Shown here: one piece after another, positions 52,567-62,274 of the stretch | Layout: every line of letters begins with the position of its first letter | Numbering within the stretch: position 1 is the stretch's first letter | Assembly: GCA_002835675.1 (NCBI GenBank) | Contig: PIZR01000002.1 | Span: forward strand, 1,341,878-1,405,877 | Direction of reading: 5' to 3' | Origin: Bacillus sp. BA3 | Lineage (GTDB): Bacteria; Bacillota; Bacilli; Bacillales; DSM-1321 | Length of the DNA stretch: 64,000 nucleotides | Notes under the pieces: generated by a model | The model's input: the letters and a program-made list of their open reading frames with translations, nothing else | Told to the model about the DNA's origin: nothing | Databases searched by the model: none | Made by a program: the position numbers and the translations under genes

Positions 52567-54633
52567 ATGTCATTCTTAATCACATTGCTCGGATTATTGG
52601 TGTCCACAATAATCGCTACAATATTAAATGCCATATGGCCCCGTATTCCACTACCGATATATCAGATATCCATGGGTGCAGTGCTTTCATTATTGCCATT
52701 TCAATTATCGTTGGATTTTCATTCAGAATTATTCATGATCTGTGTTATTGCTCCGTTACTCTTTACAGAAGGAAAAAATACGTCCCGAAAAGAAATGCTT
52801 GAATTGCGTAAGCCTATTCTGTTATTGGCCTTTGGGTTAGTATTTGTGACTGTTTTTGCAGGAGGTTTTTTCATCCACTGGTTAATACCCGAAATGCCGA
52901 TGGCTGTTGCCTTTGCTTTAGCAGCTACAATTACCCCTACGGATGCTGTAGCGGTACAATCGATTACAAAAGGATTGAAATTGCCCGGTAATATGATGCC
53001 CATCCTTGAAGGTGAATCACTTTTCAATGATGCTGCTGGAATCGTGGCTTTTAAAGTTGCCCTGGCAGCTGCCTTAACTGGAGCATTTTCTATAAAAGAT
53101 GCATCGCTTAATTTTATATTTGTAGCTTTAGGCGGTATCTTTATAGGGATCCTATTGGGCTATTTAATCGTTAAATTACGATTATTTTTACGGGTTCATG
53201 GACTTGAAGAAATCCCAATGTCTATTGTCATTGAACTAATTACGCCTTTTGCCATCTATATGGTAGCTGAAGAATTCCATGTTTCCGGAATCTTGGCAGT
53301 GGTTGCTGCAGGTGTAATTCATGGCATCGAGCGGGATCGCCTTCAGAATTCCACGACTAAATTGCAAATTGTATCAACTAATACATGGTCTGTATTAGGT
53401 TATGTCTTGAATGGACTTGTATTTGCTTTGTTAGGATTTATGTTGCCGAGTGTTTATCAGGAAATTGAGTCCAACTTAAATAGGGGCATTCTTTTTGGGA
53501 TAAGTGTCTTGATCGTTCTTTTATTATTGGTGATCCGTTTTATATGGGTATACATCCTGCATGATACTTTTACGAAAAACAGAGTGAATCCATTAGAGCA
53601 ATTCATTATGTCCAGGGTTCACCCAGAAGATAGCGAGGACACTGATGAGGAGAATGTTTCAAGACCACGATTTGCATTTTTGACATCCGTTAGCGGCATT
53701 CATGGAACCATTACATTAGCTACAGCTTTATCCATACCATATTTTATGCCAGATGACACTTTATTCCCGATGCGTAATACAGTCTTGTTCATCGCAGCTT
53801 GCGTTATATTGTTAAGCGTCACATTGGCTACGGTTCTCTTGCCATTACTGGTAAAGACACCGATTGAATTCAAAGATGAACGCCTAACCTCTGAGGAGGC
53901 TTATGAAATTGTTTTAAATAAAACGATCGATCAGCTAAGCAAAGAAGCAACCATGGATAATCAGAAAGCTATCAATCAAGTGATGGAAGATTTGAATGAA
54001 CAACTGATTGATTTGGAACGGGGAATCACGAACAGACCCGATAATCGGACAATACGCGATTTAGTGGAGCAAGGGACCAAAAAGGAATTGGAAGTCGTTT
54101 CTGGATTAGTCGAAAAAGGAACTATATCTGAAACAGCCTTAGAACTTTATAAAGTGTATCTTTCAAGAACCATAAATTATATGCAAAAATCTTCGCTGAA
54201 AAGGGCTTGGATCAATTTGCAGGCGATTCTTTTCAAGAAAAAGATCAATGTCAAATGGGATAAGAAATGGGAAGAGAAATTAGAGGACTCCATCGTTAAA
54301 AATGCGGACCTGATCCGGGAGTTTCGAAAAGCCCAAAAAGAGGCTTCAAAGGAAGCCATTTCATTGCTCAAACAACAAACTACACCTGAAAACCGTCATG
54401 AAGTGATGCTTGTCATTCAAAGATATAATCGTTATTTGAATCCATTCGGAACATTAAGTGAAAAAGAAGCACATCGCTTTGAAGAGATGGTGAGTCATTT
54501 TCAGTTGATTGCAATGCAAATCGAACGTGATATCATTCAACAAATGGTTGAAGATGATCAAATATCCATGCAAACAGCAACTGAGCTTAGACAAAACTTA
54601 ATCTATGATGAAATGATAATGATACAAAGTTAA
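52567..54633 (+). CDS. CPA1 family Na+/H+ antiporter with long C-terminal domain
   Basis: A 688-residue cation:proton antiporter (NhaP/NhaG-like). About twelve helices span residues 1-445 with the ion-site motif ATITPTDAVAVQSI near 120 and LEGESLFNDAAGIVAFKVAL near 152. The C-terminal 240 residues are soluble and helical, a regulatory domain of the type found in NhaP2/SOS1-like proteins. It exports Na+ or K+ for pH and salt balance. ATG after AAGGGAG, monocistronic with a terminator. Confidence 0.92.
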   Translation: MSFLITLLGLLVSTIIATILNAIWPRIPLPIYQISMGAVLSLLPFQLSLDFHSELFMICVIAPLLFTEGKNTSRKEMLELRKPILLLAFGLVFVTVFAGGFFIHWLIPEMPMAVAFALAATITPTDAVAVQSITKGLKLPGNMMPILEGESLFNDAAGIVAFKVALAAALTGAFSIKDASLNFIFVALGGIFIGILLGYLIVKLRLFLRVHGLEEIPMSIVIELITPFAIYMVAEEFHVSGILAVVAAGVIHGIERDRLQNSTTKLQIVSTNTWSVLGYVLNGLVFALLGFMLPSVYQEIESNLNRGILFGISVLIVLLLLVIRFIWVYILHDTFTKNRVNPLEQFIMSRVHPEDSEDTDEENVSRPRFAFLTSVSGIHGTITLATALSIPYFMPDDTLFPMRNTVLFIAACVILLSVTLATVLLPLLVKTPIEFKDERLTSEEAYEIVLNKTIDQLSKEATMDNQKAINQVMEDLNEQLIDLERGITNRPDNRTIRDLVEQGTKKELEVVSGLVEKGTISETALELYKVYLSRTINYMQKSSLKRAWINLQAILFKKKINVKWDKKWEEKLEDSIVKNADLIREFRKAQKEASKEAISLLKQQTTPENRHEVMLVIQRYNRYLNPFGTLSEKEAHRFEEMVSHFQLIAMQIERDIIQQMVEDDQISMQTATELRQNLIYDEMIMIQS

Positions 54634-54641
54634 GAAATGTT

Positions 54642-54680
54642 AGAGACACCGTTACGACAGGGTGCGGTGTCTCTTTATTT
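54642..54680 (+). terminator. Terminator of the antiporter gene
   Basis: AGAGACACCG/CGGTGTCTCT exact 10-base arms, then UUAUUU, nine bases after the stop. Confidence 0.88.
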
Positions 54681-54696
54681 AAATCCACAACCGCTC

Positions 54697-55113
54697 TCAA
54701 TTCCTTCTTTTATCAAGTCCATCATTCAATATTTTCACTTGGAAGCGAAAGTAGAGATAGAATACGGTCCAGATGAACATATAGAAAGGTATGAAAATCC
54801 CAATTCCTATAGCCAATCCTTTTAAGCTGAATGGAATCCAACCAACAAAGAAAGATAATAGGAAGTAAAGAATGCTGACAGTAAGGAAGTGCAGAATGGT
54901 TTGAGATAACAAACTCCATTTTTCATTTTCAAAGAAGATTGTTGCCGTGCTGAAGAACCAGCCACATAATATGCAGCCTATCGCGTTTTTTACAAATATT
55001 CCACTGTCTAATGCAGTGACCTCCCCAAAAGCGATCACTCCAAAACACGTCAGCACCATCACGAGTGCCCCAAAGCAAATCCCAACAAAGCTACGGAATA
55101 ATAGTGTTTTCAT
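54697..55113 (-). CDS. DUF3021 membrane protein
   Basis: A 138-residue protein with four membrane helices of the DUF3021 family, for example ILHFLTVSILYFLLSFFVGW. The start ATG overlaps the stop of the LytTR gene (TGATG) with GGAAGGG upstream, so the two are translationally coupled. In this very common pair the DUF3021 protein is the membrane partner that modulates the LytTR regulator. Confidence 0.9.
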   Translation of the reverse strand: MKTLLFRSFVGICFGALVMVLTCFGVIAFGEVTALDSGIFVKNAIGCILCGWFFSTATIFFENEKWSLLSQTILHFLTVSILYFLLSFFVGWIPFSLKGLAIGIGIFIPFYMFIWTVFYLYFRFQVKILNDGLDKRRN

Positions 55114-55568
55114 CATAATCCCTTCCTTTTCCATTGAAATGCTTTCTTGATTCCTTGAACATAGTGCCGAGAAACATATTCTTTTTCCCCTGATCGGAAA
55201 TACACACATAAGGTCCCGTTGAAAGATGCCTCGAATCTGCTTAACTCATCTAAATTGGCAATCACTGACTTGGACAATCGCACGAATTGATTACCAGGAA
55301 GGTCCCTTTCCAGTTCATATAACCTTTCTTTCATTTCGAAAGTCCCCTGTTTCGTCCGCACCATTATGGAATCTTGCTCTGTAAATAAACAGATAATTTC
55401 CTCTGCCCGAAATACGTGCTGCATTTCTTCTTTCCTGCCGACAAAATACGGTCTTTTCTTTTCCTTCAAACGCTCCATCAGTTCCTGGACTTCCTCATTC
55501 CATTCGTGATTTCTGATAAGCACCTCTATCGCCTTGATCTCCTTATCTATCTCTACGTTTATTTTCAA
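55113..55568 (-). CDS. LytTR-domain DNA-binding regulator
   Basis: A 151-residue regulator. The N-terminal ~45 residues are a helical segment; the rest is a LytTR domain (residues ~50-145; YELERDLPGNQFVRLSKSVI and VIANLDELSRFE are characteristic). The TTG start lies eight bases after GGGAGG. It likely autoregulates its two-gene operon with DUF3021. A TTGTCA hexamer and AT-rich -10-like sequence lie upstream. Confidence 0.9.
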   Translation of the reverse strand: MKINVEIDKEIKAIEVLIRNHEWNEEVQELMERLKEKKRPYFVGRKEEMQHVFRAEEIICLFTEQDSIMVRTKQGTFEMKERLYELERDLPGNQFVRLSKSVIANLDELSRFEASFNGTLCVYFRSGEKEYVSRHYVQGIKKAFQWKRKGL

Positions 55569-55696
55569 CTCTGCGACCTCCCTTTGCTTATAATTTAAGT
55601 ATATTGATATTTTTGACAATTCGCTTGTGATTTCCGGTTACATGTAACTTTACAGTGATAACATGCTTGAAATGGATACTCAGATACACTAAATAA

Positions 55697-55716
55697 CCGT
55701 CCAAATAATTGGACGG
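55697..55716. terminator. Hairpin after the thioesterase gene
   Basis: CCGTCCAA-ATAA-TTGGACGG, a perfect stem with short T tracts on both sides. Confidence 0.6.
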
Positions 55717-55799
55717 CCCTTTAATACAAAAAATCTTGTTCTGCTTTTGAATCCGTTTTTATCAATCAGCTTACTATTGACCTGTTCCAAGGGTCCGGA

Positions 55800-56288
55800 T
55801 CACTCTTTGCTTGTAAAAGTGCTTGGCATCACCACAGCGATTACCTCTCCACGAGCGCATAGTTTATCGATGGCAAATACCTCTGTTTCGATTCTCCATT
55901 TCTTTGGATGAACCTCATGAATGGTCCCAACGGCTGTTAATGGCACATCATTTGGGGTTGGCTTTACGAATTCCACTTTCAGTGATGCAGTCACAAACCT
56001 GGGAGGCTCCACTCCATCTCCAACTTCATGCCCATTTTTACGATGCATTGCCAATGCAGCGGAGCCTGTTCCATGACAATCAATTAAAGAAGCAATCAAG
56101 CCTCCATAAACAAATCCAGGAATTGCGATATGCTCTGGACGTGGTGTATAAATTGTCCTTGTTTGCTCGCCTTGCCAACCGGTTCGAAAGTGATGACCCT
56201 CTTCGTTTAAACGACCGCATCCATAACACCATGCAAATGCATCTGGATAATCATCTTGAATCGCTTTTATCACAATCTCCTCCATCAT
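55800..56288 (-). CDS. Hotdog-fold acyl-CoA thioesterase-like protein
   Basis: A 162-residue single hotdog domain (PaaI/4HBT superfamily). IPGFVYGGLIASLIDCHGTG near residues 57-76 carries the usual Gly and active-site Asp region. The CYGCG motif near residue 21 is characteristic of a subgroup. It probably cleaves acyl-CoA thioesters. Two adjacent ATGs follow GGAGGAG. Monocistronic. Confidence 0.85.
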   Translation of the reverse strand: MMEEIVIKAIQDDYPDAFAWCYGCGRLNEEGHHFRTGWQGEQTRTIYTPRPEHIAIPGFVYGGLIASLIDCHGTGSAALAMHRKNGHEVGDGVEPPRFVTASLKVEFVKPTPNDVPLTAVGTIHEVHPKKWRIETEVFAIDKLCARGEVIAVVMPSTFTSKE

Positions 56289-56431
56289 CTCTCCTCCTTT
56301 TTCAGAATATTATAACATCATTAAAGAGAATTCCCAGATAGTTTATTGAGCTTTCAGCTTTATACATACTGCAGTAATCGATAACATACATAAAAAGTTT
56401 GCAAGAATCCTTGCTCCTTTTCTCGATAAAT

Positions 56432-56470
56432 GACAAAAGCCCCTGTTAGCAAGCAGCATTCAGGGGCTTT
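56432..56470 (-). terminator. Terminator of the glycosyltransferase cluster
   Basis: AAAGCCCCTG/CAGGGGCTTT with a 15-base loop and a short U tail on the minus strand. Confidence 0.75.
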
Positions 56471-56529
56471 CATTTGAAAATATATATAGCTAAGAAGTGT
56501 ATCTATTATTTTGTTGCAGGTTTACCTTC

Positions 56530-58320
56530 TTAAAAGTTAAGCCTTTTTCTTAAATCCCAATACTTGAATGTCATTTTACCCATTTTCGACTTCGAAAGTG
56601 AATTATATTTACGTTCAAGTGCCAGGTTTTGTTTTTCTAGCTTAGTAATTTGTTTCAGTTGAACTGTATTCAGTTTTTTTAATTGCTTTACTTCTTTAGC
56701 TAATTCTTTATTTTTCCCTTTCATATCATATTTTTCTTTATCAGCAGTTGCCCGTCCCTTCATTGAAATTTCCACATCTTTTGGCTTTAATTTAGGATTT
56801 CCATAGGTTTCAAATCCTATAGTTTTTAAATATGGCATGTTGTTTTGAAAATTTTGTTCATAGTTTCCATAACTTTTATGGATGTGGAGAAATGAATAAC
56901 ATCCGGCTTTTTCTGCTGAAATGATTTGCCCATATCCAGACAGTTTAAACAGTTTTTCGACTCGTTTTATTTCTTCAGGTATGTTTTTGACGATATAGGT
57001 GAAAACTTCGTCAGCACTTAACTCTGCAGGCAATTTTTTCACTTTATTTGATGGTGCATGCTTAGTCAGTTCATCAAAGTCATCTACATCAATATAAAAC
57101 ATATTTGTGCTTTGCTCTACAAAATCTGTAATACGCTTGCTCCATAATAGTACTTGCAGTTTTTTTATTGCTTCCGAAAATAAAAACTGCCTGCTGACCT
57201 GATACATTCGTTTTGCCGCAAACTCATATATATCCTTATTGCATAGTGCTAATTTGACAGCGTCACGAAAATCCTTCTCTGTAACAGCATATAACGGGTA
57301 ATCTTCGCCAAAAAGCTTTATATGCATTTTGGTTGGATTCATTATTACAGCCTTCCTTAAAATCCCATACTCCAATAGCTTTGTAGACAGTTCAAGACTG
57401 CTGTCCATTTCCTCGCTTCTCCAGGTTATCCCAATATCACTGTTCACGATTAATTGTTGGGCATTCTCCCTTGTCAATGCACCGTACCATGTAAGACCAT
57501 CTGTATTTTTAAGAAGGTATGCCGCTTCTTCCTTAAACTGAGAATCATCCTTAACCCATTTGAATTTATCCCCCGCAACATCAAGTGAAAGATTCGGAAT
57601 TTCGCGCTTTAATTCTTTAAAAGCAGTAATGATCGGAATGGTCTTCCAATCAGGGTCGAACTTCCCTGTATATACAAGTTTGTTTTTTAACCGGGTCTGC
57701 CCTTCTGCTGATTCAATGTTTGGTATCATCGGGGTAAGCAGGGAAACTTTGTTTTTTTCTTTATTCAAATTAAGAATCTCAATGACAAATTCGCACATCT
57801 CTTCTGTTTGACATAAGAAATACGCACACTGATCATATATATTTTTGATGCTCTCAAATTTTTCTTCATCAACATCCTGGCCTATGTGAGTCAATCCTGT
57901 AGCATAAACTAAAGTATTCTTTATGATATGCTTATGCTTTGCTATTTTTTCAACAGTCTCAATGCTTCTAACAAATAGCCAATCATATCCCTTTTGACTC
58001 CAATAGTGAGTAATGAGCATTTCAGCTATATCAAAATCAATGACACCTTTTTTTACCCATTCATCATCGGTGGCACTGAAAAAAGGATCAACAAAAGGAT
58101 TGAGAATGGTTATATTATCAAATTTCTCAAGAGGCCGAATTAAGATATCACGTTTGACCGGGCTAGCTAGAAGTAAGTCAACTTCGATGTTGGAATCTAG
58201 CGCAATGGTCGATGCTAAGGAAGATAAAAATACTGCAGATCCATCCATTGAATTCATGTCAATAAAGCCAAATAGAAGTACCTTCATTTTTCTGTTTTCA
58301 ACTAGTTCATGTGAATTCAA
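56530..58320 (-). CDS. Glycosyltransferase with C-terminal coiled coil
   Basis: About 596 residues. The N-terminal two thirds is a GT-B glycosyltransferase of group-1 type (residues ~15-390), with KNKLVYTGKFDPDWKTIPII near 215, and TWRSEEMDSSLELSTKLLEY near 305 carrying the E-x7-E donor site. A linker leads to a C-terminal coiled coil (residues ~530-580) ending GKMTFKYWDLRKRL. The TTG start lies eight bases after GGAG. Such enzymes in Bacillus often glycosylate spore or surface structures; the acceptor is unknown. Confidence 0.82.
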   Translation of the reverse strand: MNSHELVENRKMKVLLFGFIDMNSMDGSAVFLSSLASTIALDSNIEVDLLLASPVKRDILIRPLEKFDNITILNPFVDPFFSATDDEWVKKGVIDFDIAEMLITHYWSQKGYDWLFVRSIETVEKIAKHKHIIKNTLVYATGLTHIGQDVDEEKFESIKNIYDQCAYFLCQTEEMCEFVIEILNLNKEKNKVSLLTPMIPNIESAEGQTRLKNKLVYTGKFDPDWKTIPIITAFKELKREIPNLSLDVAGDKFKWVKDDSQFKEEAAYLLKNTDGLTWYGALTRENAQQLIVNSDIGITWRSEEMDSSLELSTKLLEYGILRKAVIMNPTKMHIKLFGEDYPLYAVTEKDFRDAVKLALCNKDIYEFAAKRMYQVSRQFLFSEAIKKLQVLLWSKRITDFVEQSTNMFYIDVDDFDELTKHAPSNKVKKLPAELSADEVFTYIVKNIPEEIKRVEKLFKLSGYGQIISAEKAGCYSFLHIHKSYGNYEQNFQNNMPYLKTIGFETYGNPKLKPKDVEISMKGRATADKEKYDMKGKNKELAKEVKQLKKLNTVQLKQITKLEKQNLALERKYNSLSKSKMGKMTFKYWDLRKRLNF

Positions 58321-58357
58321 AGTTTTCACTCCAATGACTGAAATCTGATATGAATCT

Positions 58358-58681
58358 TTATTTTTTTATTTGTTCTTTAATAGATGATTTAAGCGCAAGA
58401 TATTTTAACGTGAATTTCCCTGCATATGTAACGTTGAATTTGTGTTCTAATAGCTTAAGTCTTCGTATTTCTTTGTTAAGCTTAATATTTTCTTTTTGTG
58501 CGATCTTACTTTTTTCTAATTCTTCTCGCAGCATATTATTTTCTTTTGTAATGTTCTCAATGATTTTTTGTTTTTCAGTGCCATTGCCCTCTATGAGCTC
58601 CAATGTCATGGACATCATGTCTTTCATTTGTAATTCGAGTTCCTCGTACATAGTTTTCCAATATTCGTTTCGCTCTTCCAT
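58358..58681 (-). CDS. Coiled-coil protein sharing the C-terminal motif of its neighbour
   Basis: A 107-residue protein, almost all coiled coil (MEERNEYWKTMYEELELQMK then IENITKENNMLREELEKS). The end, GKFTLKYLALKSSI, mirrors GKMTFKYWDLRKRL of the upstream-numbered glycosyltransferase, and both are preceded by LExK(Y/F)N. No catalytic domain. It lies between the two glycosyltransferase genes with a GGGAG site, in the same operon. It may tether or oligomerise the enzymes. Confidence 0.7.
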   Translation of the reverse strand: MEERNEYWKTMYEELELQMKDMMSMTLELIEGNGTEKQKIIENITKENNMLREELEKSKIAQKENIKLNKEIRRLKLLEHKFNVTYAGKFTLKYLALKSSIKEQIKK

Positions 58682-58701
58682 ATTGAAAAAACTCCCTTCG
58701 A

Positions 58702-59886
58702 TTAACCTTGGATAATCTCCAATTCTCTTTTAATAACAACATCTACTGCGCATATTTCTCGAATCGACTGAGAAGCTTGTTTTGACACTCTTAAAAATAC
58801 GTCCGGATTGTAATATAAGCGCTCTATTGCATCGGCAATTTCGATAGGAGACTCAGGTTTTGTTAGAAGGCCAGAAACGTCATGTTTAACGAATTCCGGG
58901 ATTGCCGTAATATCTGTTGAAATCGGCACTAGCCCGCTCGACATTGCCTCACACATTGAAACCCCTTGAGAATCCAAACGGGTCGGGCAAAGGAAAATTC
59001 CATACTCCTTATGTAATGCAGCGATTTGATCCTGAGATAGGAAACCTTTATGAATCGTTACATTCTCAAAATCCCTGATTGGCTCAACGGTTTGATCGAA
59101 TAATTTTCCATCACCATAAAATGCAAATTCCAACTTATCGAAGTATGGTCGCTTCGATAGTTCAATAACTGCTTTCACCGATAAATCATTGGCGTATTTT
59201 CGCGAAGCGTATGGCCTGATTGAAAGGACTTTTGTCCGCATTTCAACTGGCTTTTCAATAAAGGTAAAGAGATTGTCATCTATTACATTAGGAATGATTA
59301 CTGAATTTTTCGATTCTGCTCTTGCATCACATTCCGCTATATGTTCTTTGAACCATTTGGAAATATGAACAAAGGTTGTATTCAACTCATTCGTTTGATA
59401 AAACCAATTCATGAAAGAAAGCTGAGCTACATAATAGTCGTCCGACATTTCAAGTATCTTCCGCAAGCTTTCAGGGCTCTCAAGAAAATTAAACCACCTT
59501 CTATGCCATGCCTCCGTTTCAAATCCATGTATCCAGGTAATAATCGGTAAATCTGTGTTCGTTTCTTTTATCGCTTGTACCATTTTTGGATTAACAAAAT
59601 GAATGAGCGCTTTTTTATGTACTTTATGATTTAAGAAAATGCGCAGATGCTGTTCAGTTCCACGATAAACAGGCACATCTTCATACGTATACTTTTCTGC
59701 TTTTTTATAGGCAGGATGCAAAACAAAAACATCAACTTTCAAACCCTCATCCAGATAGGCCTTGACTCTTCGGTGGATAAACCCATTCCGATATAACTGA
59801 TCTTCATGTGGATAAGCATTCGTAATGATTACATATCTATCTTTTTCACTAAATGTAAGCTCATATAGATTTACAGATTCATCCAT
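58702..59886 (-). CDS. GT4-family glycosyltransferase
   Basis: A 394-residue GT-B glycosyltransferase. The donor-binding end is clear: GFLSQDQIAALHKEYGIFLC near residue 285, PTRLDSQGVSMCEAMSSGLV (E-x7-E type) and GLLTKPESPIEIADAIERLY. The N-terminal domain starts after residue 15 with DRYVIITNAYPHEDQLYRNG. ATG nine bases after AGGAG. It is first in the three-gene cluster. Product and donor are unknown; a spore-surface or cell-wall glycan is plausible. Confidence 0.88.
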   Translation of the reverse strand: MDESVNLYELTFSEKDRYVIITNAYPHEDQLYRNGFIHRRVKAYLDEGLKVDVFVLHPAYKKAEKYTYEDVPVYRGTEQHLRIFLNHKVHKKALIHFVNPKMVQAIKETNTDLPIITWIHGFETEAWHRRWFNFLESPESLRKILEMSDDYYVAQLSFMNWFYQTNELNTTFVHISKWFKEHIAECDARAESKNSVIIPNVIDDNLFTFIEKPVEMRTKVLSIRPYASRKYANDLSVKAVIELSKRPYFDKLEFAFYGDGKLFDQTVEPIRDFENVTIHKGFLSQDQIAALHKEYGIFLCPTRLDSQGVSMCEAMSSGLVPISTDITAIPEFVKHDVSGLLTKPESPIEIADAIERLYYNPDVFLRVSKQASQSIREICAVDVVIKRELEIIQG

Positions 59887-60163
59887 TTTTGTTCACTCCT
59901 ACTATTCAGTCATCTTCAATCAGCCTGCTACTTATCTGTAAATGAAGGATTTTTTAAGAGACTCTTTTCCAATCACCTTTAAAACCGTCAACCGATTATA
60001 ACAAACATGTATTACTGAATATTGACATCAATATGAGAATTCTGTAAATAAAAGTAAAGTTTTCATGAACTTTTATATGCTTTTGTAAAGCTTCATTAAT
60101 GTCATGACTGGGAGCATCAGTAATAGCATGAAGGTGGATGGCAAATAAACAGCAACATAGAGA

Positions 60164-60197
60164 AGGAGGGCGTTCCATTTAGCGGAAACGCCCTCCT
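60164..60197. terminator. Inverted repeat with GC-rich arms
   Basis: AGGAGGGCGTTCC pairs with GGAAACGCCCTCCT (one bulge) around ATTTAGC. No U-run and no gene ends here, so the role is unclear; 59887-60301 has no other feature. Confidence 0.4.
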
Positions 60198-60313
60198 GCA
60201 TTAATCAGTTATAAAGTGTCCACTATTCCCCCCATAACTTGTCTACACCATTACAATAAAAATTCATATTATATAAGAAAAGGAATTGTCTAAAAAAAGA
60301 GGTGCGATCTTAC

Positions 60314-61168
60314 ATGATACCCATAGATGATTGTAAATTATTGATTTCATGCTGCAATCATAAAGGCGGTCTATATTTAGTCCAATTTAAACAACAACAA
60401 CATGAAATAAAAAAGATTTTAAATGTTGGATGCACAGGCATTACAAAATACGGCAGCTCTTTTGTCGTAATTTCCAATTCTCATGGAATCTTCATTTTGG
60501 ATGAAAGCTTAAAGGTTATAAAGAATAAGGCTTTATCTACAGAATTAGATTTACATGGTGTAGCAGTAGATAATGATAAAGCTTTTATTATTGAAACCAA
60601 AACTAACTCAATTGGTGTTTATGATTTGGAAAACGATTTGGAAAGAATTGATGAAATTAAATTTTCACCTAAAAATGACGATGTTTGCCACGTCAACGAT
60701 TTGTATATAGCAAATGATAAGTTATATGTATCGATGTTTTCATATCCTCCAAGGAAAAATTCACCTTCTTTAGCAAGTTATTTCCCTAATAAAACAATCC
60801 ACAAAGGTGTGATCCTTGAATATTCTTTACAGGAAAGAAAAGTGGTTAAGATTTGTCATGATAAATTACTTCAACCTCATAGCGTACTTCATTATGATAA
60901 TAAGATGTATTATTGTGTTTCAGGTGAATTCCTAGTAAAAAGAAATGAGGAAGATATTTTTAAATGCCTTGGTTATACTCGCGGTTTAGCAGTTAGAAAT
61001 CAAACGATGTTCATTGGTCAAAGTGAGAGTAGGCACATACCGGTTTTACTAAAAAAACATACGAACATATTATTGGATTGCGGGATTTATGTTCATGACA
61101 TCTCTACGAAACTTTCATCTTTTATCCATATACCTTCTGAAGAAATTTATGGAATATTGGTTATTTAA
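60314..61168 (+). CDS. DUF4915/TIGR03032-like beta-propeller protein
   Basis: A 284-residue protein made of repeated strands that look like a propeller. PHSVLHYDNKMYYCVSGE near residue 195 and GYTRGLAVRNQTMFIGQSES near 225 match the ends of the DUF4915/TIGR03032 family (HSPRWHDGRLWVLNSG and GFTRGLAF-GDLAFVGLS type). Such proteins occur beside glycosyltransferases and sulfotransferases. Start is the ATG nine bases after AAAGAGGTG. It is divergent from the glycosyltransferase cluster. Confidence 0.6.
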   Translation: MIPIDDCKLLISCCNHKGGLYLVQFKQQQHEIKKILNVGCTGITKYGSSFVVISNSHGIFILDESLKVIKNKALSTELDLHGVAVDNDKAFIIETKTNSIGVYDLENDLERIDEIKFSPKNDDVCHVNDLYIANDKLYVSMFSYPPRKNSPSLASYFPNKTIHKGVILEYSLQERKVVKICHDKLLQPHSVLHYDNKMYYCVSGEFLVKRNEEDIFKCLGYTRGLAVRNQTMFIGQSESRHIPVLLKKHTNILLDCGIYVHDISTKLSSFIHIPSEEIYGILVI

Positions 61169-61301
61169 AAACAGTGAAATCATATTTTTCAGTTGTTGAA
61201 ATTTTTTTATCCTTAATGGAAGTTATTCGTTTAGTTACCAGATCATAAGGATATCTTTCTTTATTCACTTGAACAGTCAGTGAACTTTTTTCTACCTTCA
61301 A
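61161..61301 (-). pseudogene. Possible remnant C-terminal coding fragment
   Basis: A minus-strand frame with coding-like composition reads SLTVQVNKERYPYDLVTKRI and continues to YDFTVFK and a stop, overlapping the end of the propeller gene by eight bases. It is closed upstream by a stop codon and has no ribosome site. I do not recognise the family; it may be the tail of a lost gene. Confidence 0.3.
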
Positions 61302-61376
61302 GAATTATTCAAGCATGTTTTTGTAAGAATAGAATAGAATCGAAAAAAGACCAATTTGCTGAAGAGAGTGATATAG

Positions 61377-62213
61377 ATGGAACCAATTACCTTTAAAGCA
61401 TTTGCAATCACTAATGAAATCGATTTGAATAAAATCGCCATTCATTGCGGCATACCGAAAAAATTCACCTGGGAAGAGCCTTTAATCCTTAAAGGCGATT
61501 TTCTAAGTTCCATCCTAAATAAAAATGTGGACGAATCGCAGCAGGTGCTGGTTTTTTCCTTTGGCAGCATTGTCTTCATCAATTACTCACACGCAAATGA
61601 GATTAAGGAATTTTCATCCTTTATCCATTCTTTCGAGCCGGTTATTGATCTCGACAATTTAGATAGATATACAGACGATTACAGCCTTCACTTCAGTGAA
61701 ACCGGAAGCATCAATTTGACAGACGAATATGTAGTTGTACCTAAATATGAATTTTTCTACCCTGAATTAATTTCCACCATTCTCGCAAAATCGGTGGCAC
61801 TTGAAAAAACTGAGGAACAGCTCGGAAAAATCCACGACAAGCTCGAAGCCATGATAGACCGACTGGAAAAAGGCAAGCTGAGAATCGGTAATAAGGAACT
61901 AGCGAGGACGACTGCCAAAATCGTACGTCACGAGTATAATACCCTAGCGTACATCATGATTCTGGACAAACCTGATATTACATGGACAAGCAGCATTGCC
62001 GGCGAATTTTATGACAGAATGCTTGATTTTTTTGAATTGAATGATCGGTATAAAATCCTGAAAAGTAAAACCGAAATTTTATATAACATTATGGATGGGT
62101 TTTCTAACATCAGCCATTCGATCAGGGGACTATTCGTTGAATGGATCATTGTAATCCTCATTGTCTTTGAGATCGTTCTGACGTTATTAGAAATTGCAGG
62201 ATGGATTCCATGA
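61377..62213 (+). CDS. RMD1/DUF155 family protein
   Basis: A 278-residue protein of the RMD1/YagE (DUF155) family, related to yeast Rmd1/Rmd8. The N-terminal part has QVLVFSFGSIVFIN near residue 55; the central segment SVALEKTEEQLGKIHDKLEA and SHSIRGLFVEWIIVILIVFE with a single C-terminal membrane helix (residues ~255-275) are typical. Function in bacteria is unknown; it is presumably a tail-anchored membrane protein. Monocistronic, with a terminator. Confidence 0.9.
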   Translation: MEPITFKAFAITNEIDLNKIAIHCGIPKKFTWEEPLILKGDFLSSILNKNVDESQQVLVFSFGSIVFINYSHANEIKEFSSFIHSFEPVIDLDNLDRYTDDYSLHFSETGSINLTDEYVVVPKYEFFYPELISTILAKSVALEKTEEQLGKIHDKLEAMIDRLEKGKLRIGNKELARTTAKIVRHEYNTLAYIMILDKPDITWTSSIAGEFYDRMLDFFELNDRYKILKSKTEILYNIMDGFSNISHSIRGLFVEWIIVILIVFEIVLTLLEIAGWIP

Positions 62214-62274
62214 ATTCTGAATCATATCGTATGGAATACCTTCCAAAAAAATAAGCATCGTTTAAGTGCTTCAG

